64,000 nucleotides of DNA from Leucobacter sp. Psy1. GTDB lineage: Bacteria > Actinomycetota > Actinomycetes > Actinomycetales > Microbacteriaceae. The stretch lies in NCBI RefSeq assembly GCF_020096995.1, contig NZ_CP083692.1, positions 496,001-560,000 of the forward strand, given 5' to 3'. Shown here in pieces: positions 33,330-41,518 of this stretch; the first letter of the stretch is position 1; every line of letters starts with the position of its first letter. The notes under the pieces are model-generated. The model had not been told where the DNA came from, made no database searches, and worked only from the letters and a program-made list of their open reading frames with translations. Made by a program: the position numbers and the translations under genes.

Positions 33330-34547
33330 ATGAACTTCGAGACCGACCACCAGATCGGTGGGTCCGGCGACGCCGGGATGCCCGCTCCGCCGCTCGACCA
33401 GTGGCAGTTCGCGCCGTACCTCCAGTGGTCCATGCAGAACATCCAGTCGTTCCTGCCGGTGCACCGCATCGGCAGGGGCGCCAGGGTGACTGACCTGCCG
33501 TACCGTCCGACGGACCTGGCTGCGCTGCAGGTGGAGCATCCCTTCGAAGACCGGAGCGCGAGCTTCGCCGAGGTGATGGCGATGACGCAGACCGACGGGT
33601 GGATGGTCACCCACCGCGGCGCTGTCGTCGGGGAGCAGTACCTCGGTACGCTCGTGCCAGGCGGCATGCACCTGCTCATGTCGGTCTCGAAGTCGCTGAC
33701 CGCGACGACTGCAGGCCTGCTCGCATCTGCGGGGCAGCTCGATCTCGACGCCCCGGTCACGCTCTACGTGCCGCAACTCGCCGGGTCGGGGTACGACGAC
33801 GCGCTCGTACGACACCTCGTCGACATGCGGACCGGCGTCCAGTTCTCGGAGCAGTACCTCGATGAGAACGCCGAGGTCCGGCTCCTGGAGGAGGCGATCG
33901 GCTGGGCGCCGAAGAAGCACCAGGGCGTGCCTGGGACGCTGCTCGGCTTTCTCGCGACACTGCGACAGAAAGGCCCGCATGGCGGACCGTTCGACTACAA
34001 GTCCTGCGAGACGGACGTGCTCGGGTTCGTGATCGAGGGGGCGACCGCGCGTCGGGCCGGTGACGTGATGTCGGAGCTGCTGTGGCAGCCGATGGGTGCC
34101 GAGTTCGATGCCCACGTCGGCATCGACAGCGCGGGCGCCGGCATGTTTGACGGCGGCGTCTCAGCGGCGCTGCGCGATCTGGCGCGGTTCGGCAACCTGT
34201 ACACGCATGGTGGCCTCGCGCTCGACGGGGTTCCCGTGCTGCCCGCCTGGTGGGTCGATGACACGTTCACGGGCGGACCCGACTCGCGCGAAGCATTTGC
34301 TCGAGCGCACGAACCCACGTTCATGCCGGGCGGCATGTACCGCAACGGGTTCTGGTTTCCAGGTGAGAGCGCCGATGTCATGCTGGCGCTCGGCATCCAC
34401 GGGCAGATGATCTACATGAATCGCGCGACCGGTGTCGTCGGTGTCAAGCTCTCGAGCTGGCCGACTCCGCAAGACGCCGAGAAGCTGTTCTGGACAGTGC
34501 GGGCGTTCGAGGCCGCCTCGTGGGCGCTCGGTTCCCCGCTCGGGTAA
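33330..34547 (+). CDS. NylB-like serine hydrolase (6-aminohexanoate-dimer hydrolase family)
   Basis: A 405-residue hydrolase of the class C beta-lactamase/penicillin-binding fold. LMSVSKSL supplies S118 and K121. DYKSCETDVLG supplies the tyrosine (Y223). GIHGQ replaces the usual KTG. The order and wording of PLDQWQ, HLLMSVSKSL, VTLYVPQLAGSGYDD and VKLSSWPTP closely follow NylB, the nylon-oligomer amidase, rather than a true beta-lactamase. There is no signal peptide, so it is cytoplasmic. It likely hydrolyses an amide or ester. Pairing with the ATP-grasp gene suggests the two act on the same kind of bond. Length is near NylB (392). Confidence 0.85.
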   Translation: MNFETDHQIGGSGDAGMPAPPLDQWQFAPYLQWSMQNIQSFLPVHRIGRGARVTDLPYRPTDLAALQVEHPFEDRSASFAEVMAMTQTDGWMVTHRGAVVGEQYLGTLVPGGMHLLMSVSKSLTATTAGLLASAGQLDLDAPVTLYVPQLAGSGYDDALVRHLVDMRTGVQFSEQYLDENAEVRLLEEAIGWAPKKHQGVPGTLLGFLATLRQKGPHGGPFDYKSCETDVLGFVIEGATARRAGDVMSELLWQPMGAEFDAHVGIDSAGAGMFDGGVSAALRDLARFGNLYTHGGLALDGVPVLPAWWVDDTFTGGPDSREAFARAHEPTFMPGGMYRNGFWFPGESADVMLALGIHGQMIYMNRATGVVGVKLSSWPTPQDAEKLFWTVRAFEAASWALGSPLG

Positions 34548-34686
34548 GAACTCGTCCACAGAGTCGAGTCCACGCCTGGCTCCCGCGAGTTATGCACATT
34601 CCTTCGATGGGTGAGGAGTGCCCCCCCTCCTCAGTGCTTGGAGACTGGAACGAAATCAGGCGTGATGGGGGCACCGGTTCGACGAG

Positions 34687-34797
34687 GTGTACCGCCGATT
34701 CGCCGATATGGACCGGCGGTTCGACGGCCTCGATCGTGACGTGCAGGCGATTTCGGCGCAGATCTTCCCTTCGACGGGCGACCCGCGGTTGGACTGA
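34687..34797 (+). pseudogene. Short coding relic or micro-ORF with RRFD heptads
   Basis: The frame from 34666 to the TGA at 34797 reads RFDEVYRRFADMDRRFDGLD and continues to IFPSTGDPRLD. The repeated R-RFD/E spacing looks like a coiled-coil C-terminus of a larger phage- or toxin-associated small protein, with the 5' part lost at the TGA at 34663. A GTG at 34687 could give a 36-residue peptide. A functional product is doubtful. Confidence 0.35.
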
Positions 34798-34870
34798 ACG
34801 GGAACATCCCCGGTTCGTGGACGATCGGAGGTATCTCCAGCAGGCCTTCTCGTGATGCGTTGGGCAGGGC

Positions 34871-34888
34871 GTCACGCCTGCGGCGAAC
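34871..34888 (+). promoter_or_regulatory. ClgR-like activator box upstream of clpC
   Basis: GTCACGCCTGCGGCGAAC matches the Corynebacterium ClgR pattern CGCYNANRGCG with A/T and C flanks at all but the central A and one outer base. Its centre lies about 48 bases upstream of the start predicted from the TATTCT -10 box, a typical activator position. Confidence 0.45.
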
Positions 34889-34915
34889 ACGGCCCCAATC
34901 GCTCGACGCGGCACG

Positions 34916-34921
34916 TATTCT
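34916..34921 (+). promoter_or_regulatory. -10 box TATTCT of clpC
   Basis: TATTCT 55 bases before the clpC ATG. No good -35 box, which fits an activated promoter. Confidence 0.45.
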
Positions 34922-34975
34922 TGTCTCATCGGCTGAGGTCGCACCGTCGACGAACCCAGCCGCGGGAGGTTATTG

Positions 34976-37504
34976 ATGTTTGAGAGATTCACCGACAGGG
35001 CTCGCCGTGTCGTCGTCCTCGCCCAGGAAGAGGCGAAGATGCTCAACCACAACTACATCGGTACCGAGCACATCCTGCTCGGGCTGATTCACGAGGGTGA
35101 AGGCGTCGCCGCGAAGGCGCTTGAGCAGCTCGATATCTCGCTGGACGCCGTCCGCGAGCAGGTGACCGACATCATCGGCACCGGCCAGCAGCCGCCTGCG
35201 GGGCACATTCCGTTCACCCCGCGCGCCAAGAAGGTGCTGGAACTGAGCCTGCGCGAAGCGCTGCAGCTCGGTCACAACTACATCGGTACCGAGCACATCC
35301 TGCTCGGTCTCATCCGCGAGGGTGAAGGCGTCGCCGCCCAGGTGCTCGTCAAGCTCGGTGCCGACCTGAACCGGGTGCGGCAGACCGTGATCCAGCTCCT
35401 CTCCGGCTACCAGGCCGGCAAGGAGTCCGTCGCGGTGGGCGGCGGTGAGCAGCCTGAGGGGAACACCAAGGGTTCCCAGGTGCTCGACCAGTTCGGCCGC
35501 AACCTGACGCAGGCCGCCAGGGAGGGCAAGCTCGACCCGGTCATCGGTCGTGAGAAGGAGGTCGAGCGGGTCATGCAGATCCTCTCGCGCCGCTCGAAGA
35601 ACAACCCCGTGCTGATCGGTGAGCCCGGCGTCGGCAAGACCGCCGTCGTGGAGGGTCTCGCCCAGGCGATCGTGAAGAACCAGGTTCCCGAGATCCTGAA
35701 GGACAAGCAGGTCTACGTCCTCGATCTCGGATCGCTCATCGCCGGCAGCCGCTACCGCGGCGACTTCGAGGAGCGCCTGAAGAAGGTCACCAAGGAGATC
35801 CGCAACCGCGGTGACATCATCATCTTCATCGACGAGATCCACACGCTCGTGGGTGCGGGTGCCGCGGAAGGCGCGATCGACGCTGCGAACATCCTGAAGC
35901 CCATGCTGGCTCGGGGCGAGTTGCAGACGATCGGCGCGACGACGCTGGACGAGTTCCGCAAGCACTTCGAGAAGGACGCCGCGCTCGAGCGCCGCTTCCA
36001 GTCCATCATGGTGAACGAGCCGTCGATCCCGCACTCGATCAACATCTTGAAGGGTCTGCGCGACCGCTACGAAGCGCACCACAAGGTGTCGATCACGGAT
36101 GGCGCGCTGGTCGCTGCTGCGAACCTCGCCGACCGGTACGTGCAGGATCGCTACCTTCCGGACAAGGCCATCGACCTGATCGACGAGGCCGGTGCCCGCC
36201 TGCGCCTGTCGATCCTGTCGAGCCCGCCCGAGCTGCGCGAGTTCGACGAGAAGATCGCCGTCGTTCGCGCCGACAAGGAGCAGGCGATCGAGAACCAGGA
36301 CTTCGAGCTCGCCGCGAACAAGCGGGACGAGGAGAAGAAACTGATCGCCGAGCGTCTCCAGCTCGAGAAGCAGTGGCGGAAGGGCGATGTCGCGACGAAC
36401 GCCGAGGTCGATGAGGGACTCATCGCCGAGGTGCTCGCGCAGGCGACCGGGATCCCGGTGTTCAAGCTCACTGAGGAGGAGACGAGCCGTCTCCGCTTCA
36501 TGGAGGATGCCCTGCACCAGCGGGTCATCGGTCAGGACGAGGCCATCTCGGCGCTCGCGAAGACGATCCGACGTCAGCGTGCCGGCCTGAAGGATCCGAA
36601 GCGCCCCTCCGGCTCGTTCATCTTCGCCGGCCCCACGGGCGTCGGTAAGACCGAGCTCGCCAAGGCACTCGCGGAGTTCCTGTTCGACGACGAGGATGCA
36701 CTGATCTCGCTCGACATGTCGGAGTACGGCGAGAAGCACACTGTTTCGCGCCTGTTCGGTGCGCCCCCCGGATTCGTCGGTTTCGAAGAGGGCGGCCAGC
36801 TCACCGAGAAGGTGCGCCGCAAGCCGTTCTCGGTGGTGCTGTTCGACGAGATCGAGAAGGCGCACCCGGACATCTTCAACTCGCTGCTGCAGATTCTCGA
36901 AGAGGGGCGCCTGACGGACGGTCAGGGGCGGGTCATCGACTTCAAGAACACCGTGATCATCATGACGACGAACCTCGGCTCGTCGGCGATCGCGGGTGGC
37001 CCGGTCGGGTTCCAGATCGAGGGCGACAGCCGCGTCGGGTACGACACGATGAAGGGCAAGGTGAACGAGGAGCTCAAGAAGCACTTCAAGCCGGAGTTCC
37101 TGAACCGTGTCGACGACACGATCGTCTTCCCCCAGCTCTCCAAGGACGAGCTGTTGCAGATCGTCGACCTGTTCGTCAAGAACCTGCGCGACCGCCTCTA
37201 CGACCGTGACATGCGCATCGAGATCTCGCTGTCGGCCAAGGAACGGCTCATCGAGGTCGGGTACGACCCGACGCTCGGTGCCCGCCCGCTGCGCCGCGCC
37301 ATGCAGCGCGAGATCGAAGATCCGCTGTCGGAGAAGATCCTCGGAGCCGAGCTGCTCGCCGGCGACCTGGTGAAGGTCGACTTCGTGGACGGCGCGTTCA
37401 CGTTCGAGACCGATCGCTCCGGCGACGGTGCACAGGAATCGGGCGCGGCCTCCTCGGCGGCCGCAGTCGCGTCCACGGCGGCGACCCCGGGCACGGGAGA
37501 GTAG
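34976..37504 (+). CDS. clpC: ATP-dependent Clp protease ATP-binding subunit ClpC
   Basis: An 842-residue AAA+ unfoldase that feeds substrates to ClpP. Two N-terminal Clp repeats (each with [14 protein letters not shown], near 24 and 99), Walker A1 GEPGVGKT near 217, a UVR-type middle coiled coil near 430, Walker A2 GPTGVGKT near 553 and a D2 sensor ([17 protein letters not shown]) are all visible. Start ATG follows GGGAGG. Usually lsr2 lies between lysS and clpC; it does not here. Confidence 0.97.
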   Translation: MFERFTDRARRVVVLAQEEAKMLNHNYIGTEHILLGLIHEGEGVAAKALEQLDISLDAVREQVTDIIGTGQQPPAGHIPFTPRAKKVLELSLREALQLGHNYIGTEHILLGLIREGEGVAAQVLVKLGADLNRVRQTVIQLLSGYQAGKESVAVGGGEQPEGNTKGSQVLDQFGRNLTQAAREGKLDPVIGREKEVERVMQILSRRSKNNPVLIGEPGVGKTAVVEGLAQAIVKNQVPEILKDKQVYVLDLGSLIAGSRYRGDFEERLKKVTKEIRNRGDIIIFIDEIHTLVGAGAAEGAIDAANILKPMLARGELQTIGATTLDEFRKHFEKDAALERRFQSIMVNEPSIPHSINILKGLRDRYEAHHKVSITDGALVAAANLADRYVQDRYLPDKAIDLIDEAGARLRLSILSSPPELREFDEKIAVVRADKEQAIENQDFELAANKRDEEKKLIAERLQLEKQWRKGDVATNAEVDEGLIAEVLAQATGIPVFKLTEEETSRLRFMEDALHQRVIGQDEAISALAKTIRRQRAGLKDPKRPSGSFIFAGPTGVGKTELAKALAEFLFDDEDALISLDMSEYGEKHTVSRLFGAPPGFVGFEEGGQLTEKVRRKPFSVVLFDEIEKAHPDIFNSLLQILEEGRLTDGQGRVIDFKNTVIIMTTNLGSSAIAGGPVGFQIEGDSRVGYDTMKGKVNEELKKHFKPEFLNRVDDTIVFPQLSKDELLQIVDLFVKNLRDRLYDRDMRIEISLSAKERLIEVGYDPTLGARPLRRAMQREIEDPLSEKILGAELLAGDLVKVDFVDGAFTFETDRSGDGAQESGAASSAAAVASTAATPGTGE

Positions 37505-37523
37505 CCGGAAAGCGCCCAACGAG

Positions 37524-37560
37524 CGAAGGGCCGTCATCCTCAGGGATGGCGGCCCTTCGT
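37524..37560 (+). terminator. clpC terminator
   Basis: Sixteen-base-pair stem (37524-37539 with 37544-37559, one G-U) and TCAG loop, 20 bp after the clpC stop. Confidence 0.8.
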
Positions 37561-37602
37561 CGTGCGCGGAGATCACTATTCCCTTTTTCTGCATCCCGGA
37601 CG

Positions 37603-37608
37603 TACGAT
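37603..37608 (+). promoter_or_regulatory. -10 box TACGAT, leaderless start of the 62-aa gene
   Basis: TACGAT with five bases between it and the ATG at 37614. Confidence 0.4.
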
Positions 37609-37613
37609 GAAGC

Positions 37614-37802
37614 ATGGAACGCAAAGTGGTGACCACGACCGGCGGTATTCGTCTCGAGATGCTCCCGGGCACCGGGGAGGGAATCGCGGTCGACGCGCTC
37701 ATCGATGACTTCTTGCACGGAGACGTCGTCGGCTCGCTGCACGAACTGCACGAACCCCACCGCGACGATCATCCCGGGCACGAACTCGGCACGCACCGCT
37801 GA
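37614..37802 (+). CDS. Hypothetical 62-residue protein
   Basis: A small acidic, His-rich protein (VDALIDDFLHGDVVGSLHEL, then HEPHRDDHPGHELGTHR). I recognise no family. It is supported as a gene by the leaderless -10 box and by lying between the clpC terminator and the argA promoter. The six histidines near the C-terminus could bind metal, but that is speculation. Confidence 0.5.
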   Translation: MERKVVTTTGGIRLEMLPGTGEGIAVDALIDDFLHGDVVGSLHELHEPHRDDHPGHELGTHR

Positions 37803-37872
37803 CCCGCGCCGCCGACCGACCCGCCGACCCGCTGTGCACGTCGGTGGGTCGGCGCAGGACCCGTCCAGTCGC

Positions 37873-37878
37873 TAGGCT
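37873..37878 (+). promoter_or_regulatory. -10 box TAGGCT, leaderless start of argA
   Basis: TAGGCT with seven bases between it and the ATG at 37886. Confidence 0.5.
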
Positions 37879-37885
37879 AGACCGC

Positions 37886-38425
37886 ATGCCAGCTCACGCT
37901 CCCGTGCGCATTCGTCCCGCGCGCACCTCAGACATCCCGCAGATGGTCGAGCTCATGTCCCCGCTGGTGGAGCGACGTATTCTGCTCGGCAAAGATCTGG
38001 TGGTGCTCTACGGCGATGTGCCGGAATTTCTGGTCGCAGTCGATGATGAGGACCGGGTGATCGGGTACGGGGCGGTCCACGTGATGTGGGAGCGACTGGG
38101 CGAGGTGCGCACGCTCGGCGTGTCCGAGCAGTGGCTCGGCCGTGGGATCGGGCATCAGCTTCTCGACGCTCTGGAGCAACGGGCCCGCGACCTGGGGCTC
38201 AGCCAGCTGTTCTGTCTGACGTTCGAGGTGGATTTCTTCAGCCGACACGGGTTCTCGCCGGTGGAAGAGGATGCCGAACTGGTTGCCGCCGACGTCTACG
38301 CCGAGCTTCTCCGCTCCAACGACGAGGGTGTGGCGGAGTTCCTCGATCTGGCGCGGGTGAAACCGAACACGCTCGGGAACACGCGGATGCTCAAGCACCT
38401 CGATTCCTCGCAGGCGGCCGACTGA
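37886..38425 (+). CDS. argA: Amino-acid (glutamate) N-acetyltransferase, actinobacterial ArgA type
   Basis: A 179-residue GNAT enzyme. It follows the short actinobacterial ArgA (Rv2747) closely: RPARTSDIPQMVELM, GYGAVHVMWERLGEVRTLGV (with the acetyl-CoA loop LGRGIGHQLLDAL next), LTFEVDFFSRHGF and VKPNTLGNTRML at the end. It likely makes N-acetylglutamate for arginine synthesis. It is unlinked to other arg genes here. The start is supported by the leaderless -10 box. Confidence 0.88.
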   Translation: MPAHAPVRIRPARTSDIPQMVELMSPLVERRILLGKDLVVLYGDVPEFLVAVDDEDRVIGYGAVHVMWERLGEVRTLGVSEQWLGRGIGHQLLDALEQRARDLGLSQLFCLTFEVDFFSRHGFSPVEEDAELVAADVYAELLRSNDEGVAEFLDLARVKPNTLGNTRMLKHLDSSQAAD

Positions 38426-38468
38426 ACGCTTCTGCGCGTGCCTGCACGCCGTTTCGATGTGACAGGGT

Positions 38469-38474
38469 TACGCT
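38469..38474 (+). promoter_or_regulatory. -10 box TACGCT, leaderless start of the anchored protein gene
   Basis: TACGCT with six bases between it and the ATG at 38481. Confidence 0.45.
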
Positions 38475-38480
38475 GACGAT

Positions 38481-39095
38481 ATGTCGACGTTGCGCAACCC
38501 CGTGGGGCCGAAGGATCGGAAGGTCTACATTCGGCGGCGCCTCATGGTGCTCGCCGGAATCGTCGCGGTCATCGCGGTGATCGTGCTGATCTTCGTGCGG
38601 CCGGGGGCGAGCGGAGGCGCTGGGGGAGCGTCGGAGGTCAGCGTGCCCGAGGACATCGTCGGGGAGGAAACGGCGACGCCCGACGGAGAGATCCCCGAGT
38701 GCGCCGAGGGTGCGGTGACGGTGACGCCAACGACGGATCAGACGAGCTACGCCGAGGGAGAGCAGCCCGCGCTGTCGATGTCGATCGAGAACACGGGCGA
38801 GGAGGTCTGCGCGGCCGACCTCGGTACCGCGATGCAGGAGTTCGAGATCACGAGCGGCGACGATGCGGTGTGGCGGTCGAAGGACTGCCAGGAGGATCCG
38901 GAGCACCTGAACGTGGAGTTGCAGCCGGGCGAGCCACTCGAGACGGAGACGGTCGCGTGGGATCGCACCCGGTCGAGCGCGGAAACTTGCGACATCACGA
39001 GGGACCCCGTTCCCGCTGACGGCTCCTCCTACCACCTCAAGGTGAAGGTGGGAGACTTCCAGGGGAAGGACACGGCCCAGTTCCTGCTCTACTGA
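38481..39095 (+). CDS. Membrane-anchored extracytoplasmic protein
   Basis: A 204-residue protein. A basic N-terminus and one transmembrane helix (about 20-42) are followed by a Gly/Ser linker and an extracytoplasmic beta-rich domain. It has four cysteines (PEC, EEVC, KDC, ETC) that could form two disulfides, and the repeated pattern of an Ig-like or DUF4232-like fold. No function can be assigned. Start set by the leaderless -10 box. Confidence 0.65.
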   Translation: MSTLRNPVGPKDRKVYIRRRLMVLAGIVAVIAVIVLIFVRPGASGGAGGASEVSVPEDIVGEETATPDGEIPECAEGAVTVTPTTDQTSYAEGEQPALSMSIENTGEEVCAADLGTAMQEFEITSGDDAVWRSKDCQEDPEHLNVELQPGEPLETETVAWDRTRSSAETCDITRDPVPADGSSYHLKVKVGDFQGKDTAQFLLY

Positions 39096-39126
39096 CATGT
39101 GGACGACTGCGGCAGGCCGAGAACCG

Positions 39127-40362
39127 ATGACCGATGATGCGATGATGGGGCGCGGTGCGCTCTCCGGGATCCGGGTGGCCGATTTCTCGCGCGTGCTCGC
39201 AGGCCCGCACGCCACGATGATGCTCGCGGATCTCGGCGCTGACGTCATCAAGATCGAGAGCCCCGATGGTGACGGCACCCGTCAGTGGGCGCCTCCCGTG
39301 AACGCCGCAGGGTCGAGCACGTACTTCGCCGGGACGAACAGGGGGAAGCGGTCAGTGGTGTGCGATCTGCGCGACCCCACTGGACTCGAGCGCGCGCGCC
39401 GGATCGCTGAGACGGCCGACGTCGTCATCGAGAACTTCCGCCCGGGGACGATGGAGCGCTTCGGGCTCGACTACGATGCGATCTCGGCGCGCAATCCAGG
39501 GGTCGTCTACTGCTCCATCACGGGATTCGGAGATGCCGGGGGTGCCGAGCTTCCGGGGTACGACCTGCTCGTCCAGGCGGTCGGCGGACTCATGAGCATC
39601 ACCGGTGCGCCGGACGCCGACGGGGGCGCACCGACGAAGGTGGGCGTCGCGCTCGTCGACATCCTCACCGGACAGAACGCGGTGATCGGCATTCAGGCGG
39701 CGCTCCGGGCACGCGATACGCCGGGAACTCCGCAGTCCGGACGCGGTCAGAGGGTGTCCGTGACGCTGCTCGGATCCCTGCTCTCCGCCCTCGCGAATCA
39801 GGCGTCATCAACGCTCGAGACGGGCGAGTCTCCGGAACGCATGGGGAACGCGCACCCGTCGATCGCTCCCTATGAGACCCTACGCGCCGCGGACCAGCCG
39901 ATCGCGGTGGCGGTCGGCACGGATGCCCAGTTCGGGCGTCTGTGTTCGGTGCTCGGCTCGCCGGATCTCGCCGGTGATCCGAGGTTCGCGACCAACCGGG
40001 ATCGGGTCGCGCACCGCGATGCCCTCAGGGAACTCCTTGAGGATCGCCTCGCCACGCGGGAGGCGGCCGAGTGGATCGCTGAGCTGACGGCCAGTGCGAT
40101 TCCCGCCGGTCGTGTGAACTCCGTCGGGCAGGCGATCGACCTCGCCGACTCGCTCGGGCTCGCGCCCGTGGTGGCGCTCGACGCTACGGGTGAGGACGGC
40201 GCGGTGCACGCCGTCCGTTCGATCGCCAACCCGATCGGCCTCTCGGCGACCCCTGCGACGTACCTCCTGCCCCCGCCCGCTCTGGGCGCCCACGATGACG
40301 ACGGGAACTGGCGAGAGCCGCCCGTCGCGACCCCGAAGGAATCCCATGACGACGTCCGTTGA
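39127..40362 (+). CDS. Family III (CaiB/BaiF) CoA-transferase, likely glutarate-type
   Basis: A 411-residue enzyme. Family III hallmarks are LSGIRVADFSRVLAGPHATM, LGADVIKIE, GTNRGKRSVVCDL, VIENFRPGTMERFGLDY, SITGFG and PGYDLLVQAVGGLMS. Such enzymes move CoA between acyl-CoA and a free acid. Overlap (17 bp) with a glutaryl-CoA dehydrogenase suggests it activates glutarate, like human SUGCT. The start is uncertain: ATG at 39097 and several ATGs at 39127-39145 are possible. Confidence 0.85.
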   Translation: MTDDAMMGRGALSGIRVADFSRVLAGPHATMMLADLGADVIKIESPDGDGTRQWAPPVNAAGSSTYFAGTNRGKRSVVCDLRDPTGLERARRIAETADVVIENFRPGTMERFGLDYDAISARNPGVVYCSITGFGDAGGAELPGYDLLVQAVGGLMSITGAPDADGGAPTKVGVALVDILTGQNAVIGIQAALRARDTPGTPQSGRGQRVSVTLLGSLLSALANQASSTLETGESPERMGNAHPSIAPYETLRAADQPIAVAVGTDAQFGRLCSVLGSPDLAGDPRFATNRDRVAHRDALRELLEDRLATREAAEWIAELTASAIPAGRVNSVGQAIDLADSLGLAPVVALDATGEDGAVHAVRSIANPIGLSATPATYLLPPPALGAHDDDGNWREPPVATPKESHDDVR

Positions 40363-41509
40363 CGCACTGTTCGATATCTCCGCGTTCGTGAGCGACGAGG
40401 AGCGCGAGTGGCAGATGCGCGCCCGAGAGTTCGCGCAGACGCGTATCAGGCCGATCATCGACCAGGCATTCGAGGATCGACGGCTGCCGGTCGAACTGAT
40501 GCCCGAGGTGGGAGAGCTCGGGGCCTTCGGCATGTACCTGCACGGGTACGGTCTGCCGGGAGCATCGTCGATCGCCTACGGTCTCGTGGCGATGGAGTTC
40601 GAAGCGGTCGACTCGGGTTTCCGTACGGCGCTTTCGGTGCAGGGCTCGCTCGCGATGGGAGCGATCTCGAAGTTCGGCTCCGAGGAGCAGAAGCAGACCT
40701 GGCTGCCGCGCATGGGCCGCGGCGAGGCGATCGGCTGCTTCGGACTGACGGAGCCGCAGGGCGGATCCGATCCGAACACCATGCTCACCAGCGCTCGGCG
40801 CGAGGGAGACGAGTGGGTACTCAACGGCAAGAAGCGCTGGATCGGCCTCGCCACCATTGCTGAGGTCGCGGTGATCTGGGCGAAGGATGAGGAGGGGGTG
40901 GTCCGCGGGTTCGTCGTCCCGACATCCACGCAGGGGTTCTCGGCGACGGCGATCGAGAACAAGCTGTCGATGCGCGCCTCGCTCCAGTGCGAGATCGAGC
41001 TCACCGACGTGCGACTGCCCGCGGAGGCGATGCTGCCGGAGGCGCGGGGCCTCTCAGCGCCCTTCAAATGCCTGAATGAGGCCAGGTACGGCATCGTGTG
41101 GGGCGCGATGGGTGCGGCGCGCGACTGCTTGGAGGTCGCCGTCGACCGGGCGCAGACCCGTGAGGTGTTCGGGGCGCCCATCGGGGGCAAGCAGCTGACG
41201 CAGGCGAAGCTCGCGGACTGCTTCGTCGAGTACGAGAAGGGGATGCTGCTCGCCCTCCACCTCGGCAGGGAGAAGGACGCCGGCACGCTCACGCACGCGC
41301 AGATCTCCGTCGGCAAGCTCAACAGCGTGCGCGAGGCCATCAAGATCGCAGGGACCGTCCGGTCCATCCTCGGCGGCGACGGCATCACCAGTGATTTCCC
41401 GGTGATGCGCCACATGGCCAACCTCGAGTCCGTGCGGACCTACGAGGGCACAGACGAGGTGCACCAGCTCGTGATCGGCCGCGCGCTCACGGGGATCGCG
41501 GCGTTCTGA
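40346..41509 (+). CDS. gcdH: Glutaryl-CoA dehydrogenase
   Basis: A 387-residue flavoprotein that converts glutaryl-CoA to crotonyl-CoA with CO2 release, in lysine/tryptophan or glutarate breakdown. It follows human GCDH closely: EFEAVDSGFRTALSVQGSLA, CFGLTEPQGGSDP, LSMRASLQCEIEL, CLNEARYGIVWGAMGAA and the catalytic-base segment TYEGTDEVHQLVIGRALTG. GAAGGA precedes the ATG. Its start overlaps the CoA-transferase stop, so the two form one unit. Confidence 0.92.
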   Translation: MTTSVDALFDISAFVSDEEREWQMRAREFAQTRIRPIIDQAFEDRRLPVELMPEVGELGAFGMYLHGYGLPGASSIAYGLVAMEFEAVDSGFRTALSVQGSLAMGAISKFGSEEQKQTWLPRMGRGEAIGCFGLTEPQGGSDPNTMLTSARREGDEWVLNGKKRWIGLATIAEVAVIWAKDEEGVVRGFVVPTSTQGFSATAIENKLSMRASLQCEIELTDVRLPAEAMLPEARGLSAPFKCLNEARYGIVWGAMGAARDCLEVAVDRAQTREVFGAPIGGKQLTQAKLADCFVEYEKGMLLALHLGREKDAGTLTHAQISVGKLNSVREAIKIAGTVRSILGGDGITSDFPVMRHMANLESVRTYEGTDEVHQLVIGRALTGIAAF

Positions 41510-41518
41510 CGCGTCGCC

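Larger units (their letters stand above)
34548..34975. other. 428-bp region before clpC
   Basis: It holds a 7-bp hairpin (TGAGGAG / CTCCTCA, 34612-34633), a short coding relic (34678-34797) and the clpC control region (ClgR-like box and -10). No full gene is visible. Confidence 0.5.

Noticed and set aside
33330..34547. Calling the serine hydrolase a class C beta-lactamase
   Set aside because: There is no signal peptide, the KTG motif is replaced by HGQ, and the N- and C-terminal segments follow NylB, so a resistance role is not supported.
34612..34633. TGAGGAG/CTCCTCA hairpin after the NylB-like gene as a terminator
   Set aside because: The stem has only seven pairs with an 8-nt loop and no T-run. 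It could be chance, so it is mentioned only in the region note.
34970..37702. A 910-codon open frame on the strand opposite clpC
   Set aside because: It is the antisense shadow of a highly conserved gene. Long opposite-strand frames are expected at this GC content because stop codons are AT-rich. The same applies opposite the ABC exporter genes (13970-15652), ftsH and gcdH.
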